Source: a bacterium BMS3Bbin14 (GTDB lineage: Bacteria; Desulfobacterota; Desulfobulbia; Desulfobulbales; Desulfobulbaceae). Taken from it: a DNA stretch of 64,000 nt. Under the pieces are notes generated by a model. It did not search any database, had not been told where the DNA came from, and saw only the letters and a program-made list of their open reading frames with translations. A program made the position numbers and the translations under genes. Shown here one piece after another: positions 53,509 to 62,091 of the stretch (its first letter is position 1; every line of letters starts with the position of its first letter). The stretch is taken from positions 248,001-312,000 of the forward strand of contig BDTX01000011.1 in the NCBI GenBank assembly GCA_002897615.1. Reading direction: 5' to 3'.

Positions 53509-54296
53509 GAGTCAGCCTGGTTATTACAACCTATAACTGGAAGGAGGCCATGGAGGTGTCTCTGCTCAGTGCCTTCCGCCAGACAGTCCTTCCTCTTGAG
53601 ATTGTCGTCGCCGACGACGGTTCCGGCCCTGACACCCGGCATTTCATTGAGCGGCTCGCGGCCGCCGCCCCGGTCCCGGTCATTCATTCCTGGCAGGAGG
53701 ACCAGGGGTTCAGGTTGGCCCGGAGCCGGAACCGGGCGATCGCCATGGCCCGCGGGGACTACATTGTGCTCATTGACGGGGATATCATCCTCGAACGGCA
53801 TTTCATTGAGGACCATCTCCGGTTTGCCCGGCCGGGATACTTTATTCAAGGGACCAGGGCATTGTTGGGCCGGGAACTGTCGGCCCGCGTTCTGGCGCAA
53901 AAGACCATGGAGCCCTCGTTCTGCGCCTGCGGCGTGGAAAACAAAAAGAATTGCTGGCGTTCTCATCTGTTGGCCTGGCTGTTTTCTTTTAAAAGTGCCA
54001 GTTTAACCGGGATAAAGACGTGTAATTTTGCCTTCCTGAAAAAAGACGCAGTCGCGGTCAATGGCTTTAACGAGGAGTTTATCGGCTGGGGGCGCGAAGA
54101 CAGTGAGTTTACCGCCCGCCTGCTCAACAGCGGCGTCCGGCGGCATAATATGAGATTTAACGCCCTGGCCTATCACCTCTACCATCCGATGAACGACCGG
54201 ACCCGCCTCGAACATAATGACCGGATCCTCAGGCGGACAGTTGATCTGAAACTGAGGTGGTGCGAGAAGGGTATAGATCAGTACCTTGGTGACTGA
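53505..54296 (+). CDS. Glycosyltransferase family 2 with galactosyltransferase-type C-terminus
   Basis: A 263-residue GT-A enzyme. N-terminal VSLVITTYNWKEAMEVSLLSAFRQ and IVVADDGSG bind the nucleotide sugar. ARSRNRAIAMARGDYIVLIDGD holds the DXD-type metal motif (DGD). The C-terminal GFNEEFIGWGREDSEFTARLL is the Glyco_transf_7C signature. It starts GTG within the stop of the heptosyltransferase gene, so the pair is translationally coupled and probably builds the LPS core or a surface glycan. Confidence 0.87.
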   Translation: MRVSLVITTYNWKEAMEVSLLSAFRQTVLPLEIVVADDGSGPDTRHFIERLAAAAPVPVIHSWQEDQGFRLARSRNRAIAMARGDYIVLIDGDIILERHFIEDHLRFARPGYFIQGTRALLGRELSARVLAQKTMEPSFCACGVENKKNCWRSHLLAWLFSFKSASLTGIKTCNFAFLKKDAVAVNGFNEEFIGWGREDSEFTARLLNSGVRRHNMRFNALAYHLYHPMNDRTRLEHNDRILRRTVDLKLRWCEKGIDQYLGD

Positions 54297-54300
54297 TTAC

Positions 54301-54348
54301 GTATCTCATCACGGGGTACGTAACGATACGTTTTCATTAAGCTCAACA
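54301..54348 (+). repeat. 48-bp dispersed repeat, copy 2
   Basis: Begins GTATCTCATCACGGGGTACG four bases after the glycosyltransferase stop codon and matches the copy at 32193 with two substitutions. The similarity ends near AGCTCAACAC. It lies between two convergent glycosyltransferase genes. Confidence 0.75.
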
Positions 54349-54357
54349 CTTACCTGA

Positions 54358-55146
54358 TCACGGTTTGAGAGGCGGCGATGACGGGGGGTGCCAGTCGGAC
54401 TGCAGCTCGTGCAGCTTGGCATACTTGTAAAAGGTGCCGTCAAAGTTGCCCAGGGCAATGACCAGGCCGGGCCAGCCGTCAAGAATGCCCCGTTTCAGGA
54501 TATACATATGAAAAAATGACCAGAGGCCCCGGCCCAGGGCGGTCGCCATGGTCGCCCGGCGGCCGTTTTTCGCCAGCTTGTCGGCGCCGAGGGTTGAATA
54601 TTTGTTGGCCTTGTGGACGACTTCTTCCAGGTTCTTGTAAGGGAACTGCCAGATCGGCTGCTGCAGGTAGCCGGGGGGGCTGGCGGAAATAATTTGGTAC
54701 TCTTCATGCACCGGATCGTCTTTAAAGGTCAGGGCTCCTTTCCTGAAGAGCTGCGGCTGCCGGTAATCGGGATAAAAGCCTGAGTGTTTGATCCAGCGGC
54801 CCATGAAATAATTACGGCGGGGGATATAATAGGCATCGACCGCCTTGGGGGCCCGGACGGTGCGCAGAATCTCGTCCCGGGCTTCCGGGGTGCAGCGTTC
54901 GTCGGCATCAAGGGAGAATATCCAGTCATGGCTACAGGCCGCCATGCCCCGGTTGCGCAGATCGCCGAAGCCGCGAAAATCGATCTGGATGACCCTGGCC
55001 CCCATGCCGCCTGCAATGGCGGCGGTTTCGTCCTGACTGTGGGAGTCCGCCAGGATGACCTCATCGGCCCAGAGCACTGAATTGATGGCCGAGCTGATTT
55101 TTTCCGCTTCGTTGTAGGCGAGAATATAAACAGAGATTTTACTCAT
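54358..55146 (-). CDS. Glycosyltransferase family 2 (LPS core WaaE-like)
   Basis: A 262-residue GT-A enzyme resembling LPS core beta-1,4-glucosyltransferases of the WaaE/KdtX group. ISVYILAYNEAEKISSAINSV binds the nucleotide. DEVILADSHSQDETA and RNRGMAACSHDWIFSLDADERCT carry the metal-binding DAD motif. A long C-terminal segment includes amphipathic stretches (LWSFFHMYILKRGI) typical of membrane-associated core transferases. Its start overlaps the stop of the PilB-type gene by four bases (ATGA), an unexpected coupling of a pilus/secretion ATPase with a glycan enzyme. Confidence 0.85.
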   Translation of the reverse strand: MSKISVYILAYNEAEKISSAINSVLWADEVILADSHSQDETAAIAGGMGARVIQIDFRGFGDLRNRGMAACSHDWIFSLDADERCTPEARDEILRTVRAPKAVDAYYIPRRNYFMGRWIKHSGFYPDYRQPQLFRKGALTFKDDPVHEEYQIISASPPGYLQQPIWQFPYKNLEEVVHKANKYSTLGADKLAKNGRRATMATALGRGLWSFFHMYILKRGILDGWPGLVIALGNFDGTFYKYAKLHELQSDWHPPSSPPLKP

Positions 55147-57395
55147 GCGTGGCGGACAACTTGAGGCCGTGCATGCCCGCCATTGGCCAACTTAACGACC
55201 ATCCTGTCTGTTTTCTGCACCCGCGCGACCAGCGTCTTGAAGATCTTCTTGGCAATATCCGGATATTTTTCTATGACTTCCAGGAGCTTATCCCCGGGGT
55301 AGCGCTTGATCGTGCAGCGACCGATGGAGACGACGGAGGCAAAGCGGGGCTCTTTCATCAGGGATGCCATTTCACCAAAATATTCACCGGGTTCGGTGAT
55401 TTCGGCTATTTTTTTGCCGCTCTTGATAACGGCGACCTTGCCCCGTATCAGTTTGAAAAAATCGTGGTCCTTGTTGCCTTCCTGGATGATTACATCGCCG
55501 TTTTCATATTCTTCCACTTCCGGATTGACCAGGTAGGCGGGCAGGCTTTCTTTCTGGACCACCGTGCGGCGCATGACTTCCTCCAGGCTGGTAACCCCCT
55601 GCATGACTTTTTTCAGGCCGGCCCGGCGCAGCGGCACCATTCCCTCCTGGATTGCGATTTTGCGCAGCTGTTCTTCCGGGACCTCGGCGCTGATGGCCTT
55701 GGCGACTTCTTCCGTGACCTCCATTAGTTCAAAGAAGCCGACCCGGCCCTTATAGCCGAGACCGTTGCATTTTGCGCAGCCCACGGGGCCGTAAAGCTGC
55801 AGATCCTCAAGTTCTTCCTCTGCGAAACCTGCGCTGAGCAATGTTTTTTCATCATGCTGGACAATGGTCTTGCAACTGGCGCACAGCCGCCGGCCCAGGC
55901 GCTGGGACAGGACCATGGTCAGCGAGGAGGCCAGCATATATGGAGGAATGCCGATATCAACCATCCGGGCGACCGTGGCCGGGGAATCGTTGGTATGGAG
56001 GGTGGAGAAGACCAGGTGGCCGGTCATGGCCGCTTTGATGGCGATCTCCGCCGTGTCGATATCCCGGATCTCGCCGACCATGATGATGTCCGGGTCCTGG
56101 CGGAGGAAGGCCCGGAGGGCGGCGGGAAAGGTCATCCCCACTTCGACGTTGACGTTGACCTGGTTGATGCCCTTGAAGTTGAATTCCACCGGATCCTCGG
56201 CCGTCAGGATCTTGATGTCTTCCTTGTTCAGTGAGTTGAGGGCCGAGTACAGGGTAACGGTTTTGCCCGACCCTGTCGGTCCGGTGACCAGCAACAGCCC
56301 CTGGGGGCTCTGGAGACAGCGTTTCAGGGTGGCATAGGTCTCGACTTCAAAACCAAGTTTGGTCAGATCGACGTCGAGCGAGCTTTTGTCCAGGATCCGC
56401 AGGACAATGCCTTCGCCGTAGAGCAGCGGCAGGGTGGAGACCCGGAAATCCACGGCCTTGTTGCGGCCGATTCGCATCTTGATCCGGCCGTCCTGGGGGA
56501 CCCGCCGCTCGGTGATATTGAGATCGGCCAGGATCTTCATGCGGGCGACCAGGGCATTCTTGATGGTCAGGGGCAGGTTCATGGATTTAAAGAGCGAACC
56601 GTCCTTACGGTAACGAACCTGCATGTTTTTTTCAAACGGTTCGATGTGGATATCGCTGACTCCTTCATGGACCGCTTTGAGCAGGATGCCGTTAACCAGC
56701 TTGATGATCGGGGCATCGGAGGCCGAAAACTGGTCATACCCGGTCTCTTCAGCTTTGCCGCTTTCAATCTCAAAGTCATCGGCGGCATCGGAAACCAGGG
56801 TGCCGAAGTCGTCGACCTGGGTAACGGTTTCTTCTTCTTCTGCCGTATCCGGTTTGGTGAAGAAGGAATTATACTCCTCGTCGTCGATTTTGTAATAGGT
56901 GCGATAGGCATCAACGATCTCCTTGGGGGTGGAGACGCAGACGTTGAGTCCTTTTTGCACGATTTCCTGCAGTTCTTCGACCTCGGCCGTATCCGTCGGT
57001 TCGGCCATGGTAATTTGCAGGGTGTTGCCGGCCAGCCGCAACGGGAAGGCCATGAATCGTTTGGCGATATCGTAAGGGAGGAGTTTGATGGCGTCTTCAC
57101 TCGGCGGTTCCGAGGAAATCGTCACCGCCGGGTAGTTGTGCATCCTGCTCAGGAAGTTGACAACGGTATCCTGTTCTATGATACCGGAATCGAGCAGGAT
57201 CCGGCTCAGTCGCTTGCCTGTTCTTTTTTGTTCCGTTTTGGCCTGTTCAAACTGGTGGGCGGTAATATAACCGGCCTTGCTGAGCAGCTCGCCGATTTTG
57301 ATTTTACCTGCGCCGGACTGGTCCTTGATGGTTCGCTTGAGGGAGAATTGAGACGAGCCCGAAATGTTTTTTTTGTATCCTGGTTTTACGGCCAT
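55143..57395 (-). CDS. PilB/GspE-type assembly ATPase with C-terminal cyclic-nucleotide-binding domain
   Basis: A 750-residue hexameric motor for type IV pili or type II secretion. Residues ~30-165 are a T2SSE_N/MshEN-type domain (KIGELLSKAGYIT). The core has Walker A GPTGSGKT (372-379), Asp box DPVEFNFKGINQ, Walker B DPDIIMVGEIRD and the His box, with a four-cysteine zinc site (CASC 505-508, CAKC 540-543). Residues ~628-730 form an added cNMP-binding domain (FKLIRGKVAVIKSG, EYFGEMASLM, EPRFASVVSIG), about 120 residues longer than normal PilB. This suggests direct control by a cyclic nucleotide. No other pilus genes are in the window. Confidence 0.9.
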   Translation of the reverse strand: MAVKPGYKKNISGSSQFSLKRTIKDQSGAGKIKIGELLSKAGYITAHQFEQAKTEQKRTGKRLSRILLDSGIIEQDTVVNFLSRMHNYPAVTISSEPPSEDAIKLLPYDIAKRFMAFPLRLAGNTLQITMAEPTDTAEVEELQEIVQKGLNVCVSTPKEIVDAYRTYYKIDDEEYNSFFTKPDTAEEEETVTQVDDFGTLVSDAADDFEIESGKAEETGYDQFSASDAPIIKLVNGILLKAVHEGVSDIHIEPFEKNMQVRYRKDGSLFKSMNLPLTIKNALVARMKILADLNITERRVPQDGRIKMRIGRNKAVDFRVSTLPLLYGEGIVLRILDKSSLDVDLTKLGFEVETYATLKRCLQSPQGLLLVTGPTGSGKTVTLYSALNSLNKEDIKILTAEDPVEFNFKGINQVNVNVEVGMTFPAALRAFLRQDPDIIMVGEIRDIDTAEIAIKAAMTGHLVFSTLHTNDSPATVARMVDIGIPPYMLASSLTMVLSQRLGRRLCASCKTIVQHDEKTLLSAGFAEEELEDLQLYGPVGCAKCNGLGYKGRVGFFELMEVTEEVAKAISAEVPEEQLRKIAIQEGMVPLRRAGLKKVMQGVTSLEEVMRRTVVQKESLPAYLVNPEVEEYENGDVIIQEGNKDHDFFKLIRGKVAVIKSGKKIAEITEPGEYFGEMASLMKEPRFASVVSIGRCTIKRYPGDKLLEVIEKYPDIAKKIFKTLVARVQKTDRMVVKLANGGHARPQVVRHA

Positions 57396-57546
57396 GTTTG
57401 CATGAGAGGCGGTAATTTTTTAGATTGTTGGGCAAAAATTATTTCATAATTACACTACTGAATACATTATAACTTTACTACAAAAAAAACAACTGGTCAA
57501 AAAAGAACTCTTCCTGGCCAGTTGTTTGCAACAAATGAAGTTTTCA

Positions 57547-57764
57547 CCTGGACCCGTGAGCGTTCGAGAACGGTGCAGATGCAGGGCTCCAACGATGTTG
57601 ATTATCCTGGTGTGATATCAATGAGTTGTCAGCGCAGCAGATGCACCGTTCCCGGTCGCCCCGGAGGGCGCCGCGCCCAAGACCGAAAAATGCATTTGTT
57701 CGGCAATGATGCAATAAATTCCACATATTGCCTGGAGCATTCCTCTGGCCGTCACAGGTTCGGG
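57547..57764 (+). mobile_element. MITE-like element, family 1, long form (218 bp)
   Basis: Ends CCTGGACCCGTGA and TCACAGGTTCGGG, the most diverged complete copy, yet with a perfect 5-bp flanking repeat TTTCA (57542-57546 and 57765-57769). It lies upstream of the PilB-type gene and 28 bases beyond the fhs stop codon. Confidence 0.9.
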
Positions 57765-57792
57765 TTTCAGTTGATCCGTTTCCGGATGGGCA

Positions 57793-59556
57793 CTAGAACA
57801 GGCCCTTGACCTTTCCCGTATCAACATCAACGTCGATCCGGCGGTAGGCCGGGTCGGAGGCCGTCCCCGGCATCAGGCTGATGGCCCCGGCGACCGGCAC
57901 GACAAAACCGGCCCCCTTGTAGGTGAGGATGTCGCGAATGGGCAGGGTCCAGCCCCGCGGCGTGCCCTTGAGCGCCGGATTATGGGACAGCGACAGGTGC
58001 GTCTTGACCATGCAGGTCCCCATCTTCTTCGACTCCGGATCAGCTTCGATTCGTTTCAGCTTGGCCTGGGCCTCGGGTGAATAGCTGACGCCGTCACCGC
58101 CGTACACTTCCTTGACGATCAGCTCGATGCGCTGGGACAGCGGGGTGTCGAGGTCGTAGAGAAACTTGAAGTCATTGGGCTCTTCACAGGCCTCCATGAC
58201 GGCATCGGCAAACTCAAGGGCACCGTCGCCGCCGTGCTCCCAATGGCGCGACAGGGCAACGCGGGCACCGGCGGCCTCGGACTGGCGGCGGACAGCCTTG
58301 ATCTCCTCGTCGGTGTCCGTGTAAAAGGCATTGATGCAGACAACGGGATTGATCCCGGCCTTTTTGACCGTCTCAATGTGATGGATGAGGTTCTTGCAGC
58401 CTTCCTCCACCCAGCCGACATTCTCCTGGCCGTATTCGGCGGGCATGGGTTTGCCCGGGACCGGGATCGGTGCCCCGCCGTGACATTTGAGGGCCCGGAT
58501 GGTCGCCACGATAACGGCGCAGTTGGGTTTGAGCTTGGAGTAGCGGCATTTGAGGTTCCAGAATTTCTCGAAGCCGATATCGGCGCCAAAGCCGGACTCG
58601 GTGACGTTGTAGTCGGCAAGTTTAAGCGCGACCCGGTCGGCGATGATCGAGGACTGGCCGATGGCAATATTGGCAAACGGTCCGGCATGGACCATGACCG
58701 GCTGACCCTCCAGGGTCTGCATCAGGTTGGGGTTGATGGCGTCCACCATCCAGGCGGTCATGGCGCCGTCGACTTCGAGGTCTGCCGTGGTGATCGGCCG
58801 GTCCTGGCGGTCGTAGGCGACAACAATCCTGGCGATCCGCTCGCGCATGTCCCGCAGATCGTTAGCCACGGCCAGGATGGCCATGATTTCCGAACTGACG
58901 GCAATGCTGAACTTGGACTGCATGGTGACGCCGTCCATTTTGCCGCCAATGCCGATGGTGATATTACGCAGGGCCTGGGCGCAGAAATCGATGATCCAGC
59001 CCAGTTCGATTTTTTTGGGATGAATATCGAGGCGTTTCAGGCCGCGCTTGGCCAGGATCTCGTCGGTGTAGTTGGCCTCATGCTGCATGCGGGAGGTCAG
59101 GGCCACCATGCCGAGGTTATGGGCATTCATGATGGCGTTGATATCGCCGGTCATGCCGAGGGAAAAAGGAGTCAGGGGAATGCACTGGGCCAGGCCGCCG
59201 CCGGCGGCGCTGCCTTTGATATTCATGGTCGGCCCGCCCGAGGGTTGGCGGATGGTGCCGATAACCGACTTGTTGCGTTTGCCGAGACCCTGCACCAGGC
59301 CCATGGCACAGGTGGATTTTCCTTCGCCGAGCGGGGTGGGGGTGATGGCGGTTACGTCGATATATTTACCGTCAGGTTTATCGGCCAGCCGGTCGAGAAT
59401 TTTTCGATAGTCCAATTTGCCCAGGTAGTGACCGTGGGGCAGAAGTTCTTCCTTGTCCAGCCCGAGTTGTTCGGCCAGCTCTTGTACTGTTTTCATGCGG
59501 CTTTCCGCTTCTTCCGCTATTTCCCAGTCTGCATGTTTGGTTGGGTCCAGGACCAT
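57793..59556 (-). CDS. fhs: Formate-tetrahydrofolate ligase
   Basis: ATP-dependent activation of formate to 10-formyl-THF, the entry of the methyl branch of the Wood-Ljungdahl pathway and a C1 supply for purines. It has 587 residues, slightly longer than the usual ~556 because of an N-terminal extension. The nucleotide loop [20 protein letters not shown] and the folate-site segments [29 protein letters not shown] and [15 protein letters not shown] are present. AAGGAGG precedes the ATG. With PFOR it fits an anaerobic acetyl-CoA metabolism, but other pathway genes are outside the window. Confidence 0.96.
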   Translation of the reverse strand: MVLDPTKHADWEIAEEAESRMKTVQELAEQLGLDKEELLPHGHYLGKLDYRKILDRLADKPDGKYIDVTAITPTPLGEGKSTCAMGLVQGLGKRNKSVIGTIRQPSGGPTMNIKGSAAGGGLAQCIPLTPFSLGMTGDINAIMNAHNLGMVALTSRMQHEANYTDEILAKRGLKRLDIHPKKIELGWIIDFCAQALRNITIGIGGKMDGVTMQSKFSIAVSSEIMAILAVANDLRDMRERIARIVVAYDRQDRPITTADLEVDGAMTAWMVDAINPNLMQTLEGQPVMVHAGPFANIAIGQSSIIADRVALKLADYNVTESGFGADIGFEKFWNLKCRYSKLKPNCAVIVATIRALKCHGGAPIPVPGKPMPAEYGQENVGWVEEGCKNLIHHIETVKKAGINPVVCINAFYTDTDEEIKAVRRQSEAAGARVALSRHWEHGGDGALEFADAVMEACEEPNDFKFLYDLDTPLSQRIELIVKEVYGGDGVSYSPEAQAKLKRIEADPESKKMGTCMVKTHLSLSHNPALKGTPRGWTLPIRDILTYKGAGFVVPVAGAISLMPGTASDPAYRRIDVDVDTGKVKGLF

Positions 59557-59656
59557 GGGGTTCCTCCTTGTCAGCTCGTTTTTGTCATGATGATAAGAAT
59601 AGATCAGCGTAGAGAGGCTGATAAAAAATAAAAATAATTCGCGCGGCTAAATGATC

Positions 59657-59813
59657 CCTTGTATCCGTAAGCGTTCGAGAACGCAGCAGCTGCGCCGTTA
59701 TCGGGCGGACCGCAGGGCGGCGCGGTGAAGATCATAAAATGCATTTTTTCGGCAATAATGCAATAAATTCCATATATTGTCCGGAATTTCACTTCAAGCC
59801 GTCACGGATTCAG
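59657..59813 (+). mobile_element. MITE family 1, medium form (about 157 bp)
   Basis: Starts CCTTGTATCCGTAAGCGTTCG (decayed left end), then GAGAAC joins GCAGCAGCTGCGCC, the same internal junction as the copy at 27382. It ends TCACGGATTCAG. No clear target duplication. It lies between fhs and thyX, upstream of the fhs start. Confidence 0.8.
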
Positions 59814-59941
59814 AGATAAACTCGTAAAGCTAGCAGGTTAACCAAATGATGTCAAGAAGCTGTTTGTCGACAGGATCGCCCCGGACCGACGGGAGAGGAC
59901 GTAAAAAAAAACGATTTATACGGAAAATTATACGGAAAAAT

Positions 59942-60880
59942 TTATGCGGAAAATATTTCGGCAAAGCGTTCCCGGAAGTCCGCCTGCAGGGGGATCATCA
60001 CCTCGCGCATGGACGGCTCGGCGGCCTTGGTGGTGCGCAGGTTGAAGATATGCCGCCATTCCGCGAGGTTGGCATAGACGATAATCTCGGTTTTGCAGGA
60101 GTTGGGCAGCACCGTCCGCGCGGCCTGGGGCGACGATGTTGCCAGGAGTTGCAGGTACGTCCTTTCGCTGTCCTCCATGGCCTTCAGCCACAGCGCATAT
60201 TCGGGGCTGTCCCCGGCAAAAAACAGGGGCTTGATAAAGGTGACCTCGCCGCCGAACTTGTGGTCGGCGTAACGGCAGTAGCGCTGGCTTTCCTGGAGGA
60301 AGGAACAGGGCCGGTGCCGGACGATTTCATGGGTGACGGCCCGGTTGACGATAAACTTCACGGCAATGAACCGGTGTTTCTCCCGTTGCGGGGCGTCGAG
60401 ACGGTCCACTTCCGGCAGTTCGACCTTGGCAACGGTGATTGCGGGATCGGGGGCCAGGCCGGACTCCGGGATAATCGTGCTGAAAAAATAGGGATGGCGC
60501 CGGGCCAGAAAAGCGGCCAGGTTGTGCACGAGGGCGCAATCCGGATGAAAGATCAGCATTTCCCGAAAGGCCCGGATGCTGCCCGTGATCAGCAGGCCGG
60601 TCCCGTCGCTGCGGTCGATGTGCAGATACCGGGGCTGGGTGGCGTAGAGTTCGGCGATCAGGTCCGCCCTGGCCCCGCTGACCCGCAGGGTCACCACACC
60701 CATTTCCAGGACGGAATTATGGCCGTGCTCTGCCATCTTGACGACAAAGGGCAGGGCGGAGTCCCGATTGATCTGATCTTCACTCTTGTAGCAGATCCGG
60801 CCGCAGTATTCGATGCGGACCGCCAGGTTCAGCCGGTCAAGATGGTCGAGGACTTCAAATGATGGCGGGACAATATTCAT
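59942..60880 (-). CDS. thyX: Flavin-dependent thymidylate synthase
   Basis: Makes dTMP from dUMP using methylene-THF and FAD/NADPH. It has 312 residues. The ThyX motif RHRxxSxxxxSxR is present as RHRPCSFLQESQRY, preceded by AVTHEIV, and RICYKSEDQ and HNSVLEM are further family blocks. An SSPQAARTVLPNSCKTEIIVYANLAEWRHIFNLRT segment forms the dUMP/FAD site. It overlaps nifS by four bases and is the last gene of the nifU-nifS-thyX operon. ThyX is common in anaerobes, and it ties DNA precursor synthesis to folate C1 flux fed by fhs. Confidence 0.95.
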   Translation of the reverse strand: MNIVPPSFEVLDHLDRLNLAVRIEYCGRICYKSEDQINRDSALPFVVKMAEHGHNSVLEMGVVTLRVSGARADLIAELYATQPRYLHIDRSDGTGLLITGSIRAFREMLIFHPDCALVHNLAAFLARRHPYFFSTIIPESGLAPDPAITVAKVELPEVDRLDAPQREKHRFIAVKFIVNRAVTHEIVRHRPCSFLQESQRYCRYADHKFGGEVTFIKPLFFAGDSPEYALWLKAMEDSERTYLQLLATSSPQAARTVLPNSCKTEIIVYANLAEWRHIFNLRTTKAAEPSMREVMIPLQADFRERFAEIFSA

Positions 60881-62091
60881 GAGACGTCCCCGCCGGCCTG
60901 CTTCATCTTCTCCGGCGCCCAGAAGGGCGACATCTCCCGCAGTTCGGCGATGATGGCCGGAATCTTGTCCAGGACGAAGTCAACTTCTTCTTCAGTATTA
61001 TACACGGAAAGACTGAAGCGGATGGAGCCGTGCGCTGCGGTGAACGGCACCCCCATGGCCCGCAGGACATGCGAGGGTTCCAGCGATCCCGAGGTGCAGG
61101 CCGAGCCGGAGGAGGCGCAGATGTTGTATTTGTTCAGGTGCAGGAGGATCGCTTCCCCTTCAATATATTCAAAGCTGATATTGCTGGTGTTGGGCAGGCG
61201 CTGGGTGGGGTGGCCGTTGAGCCTGGCCTTGGGGACCGTCGCCAGCAGGCTTTTCTCCAGTTTATCGCGCAGGGCCCGCACCCTGGTGTTCTCTTCCTCC
61301 ATGGTCTCGGCCGCCAGCTGACAGGCCCGGCCCAGGCCGACGATGGAGGCCACGTTTTCCGTGCCGCCGCGCCGCCCCTGTTCCTGGTGGCCGCCGTTTA
61401 TAAACGGAACAAATGGCGTACCCTTACGCACATACAGGACGCCGACACCCTTGGGGGCATGCAGTTTATGGCCGGATAAGGCCAGGAAATCAATGGCGTT
61501 ATCATGCAGGTTGATCGGAATTTTTCCCACCGCCTGGACGGCGTCGGTATGAAAGAGGATGCCCCTCTCCCTGGCCATTTGCGCCATCTCTTCCACCGGG
61601 AAGATCACCCCGGTCTCGTTGTTGGCCCACATGACGCTGACGATGGCGGTATCATCGCTTAAGCTGTCACGGTATTGATCCAGGTTCAGGGTGCCGTCCG
61701 CCGCAACCGTCAGGCTGGTGACCCGGTGTTTGTGACCCGTCATGCTGGTGAGGCTGGCGCACAGGCTCTTGACCGCCGGGTGCTCGACCCGGGTGGTCAC
61801 CACGTGACGATTGTCCCTGAAGGTCTGCAGGGCCGAGAGGATGGCCGTGGAATCGCTCTCCGTGCCGCAGCTGGTAAAGATGATTTCTTCCGGCTCGGCG
61901 CCGATCAGCCCGGCAACCGCCTGTCTCGCGTCCTGCACGGCGTGTCCGACCTGGCCGCCAAAGGTGTGCATGGAAGAGGGATTGCCGTAGCAGTCGGTGA
62001 GAAACGGCATCATGGCATCCACGACCTCCGGTGCAATCCGGGTCGTGGCATTGTTGTCCATATAGATAACTTGATCACTGCCGCAGTTCAT
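60877..62091 (-). CDS. nifS: Cysteine desulfurase NifS
   Basis: PLP enzyme that takes sulfur from cysteine for Fe-S cluster assembly. It has 404 residues. The start YMDNNATTRIAPEV, the PLP lysine in LSGHKLHAPKGVGVLY and the persulfide loop SSGSACTSGSLEPSHVL (reactive cysteine) are all canonical for the NifS/IscS class. The short loop and pairing with a three-domain NifU favour NifS. It overlaps nifU and thyX by four bases on each side, so all three are translationally coupled. Confidence 0.95.
   Translation of the reverse strand: MNCGSDQVIYMDNNATTRIAPEVVDAMMPFLTDCYGNPSSMHTFGGQVGHAVQDARQAVAGLIGAEPEEIIFTSCGTESDSTAILSALQTFRDNRHVVTTRVEHPAVKSLCASLTSMTGHKHRVTSLTVAADGTLNLDQYRDSLSDDTAIVSVMWANNETGVIFPVEEMAQMARERGILFHTDAVQAVGKIPINLHDNAIDFLALSGHKLHAPKGVGVLYVRKGTPFVPFINGGHQEQGRRGGTENVASIVGLGRACQLAAETMEEENTRVRALRDKLEKSLLATVPKARLNGHPTQRLPNTSNISFEYIEGEAILLHLNKYNICASSGSACTSGSLEPSHVLRAMGVPFTAAHGSIRFSLSVYNTEEEVDFVLDKIPAIIAELREMSPFWAPEKMKQAGGDVS

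Noticed and set aside
6294-59813. Family 1 repeats as a CRISPR array or a tandem repeat
   Set aside because: The copies are far apart, occur in both orientations, are over 120 bp and have target duplications. There are no regular spacers and no cas genes.
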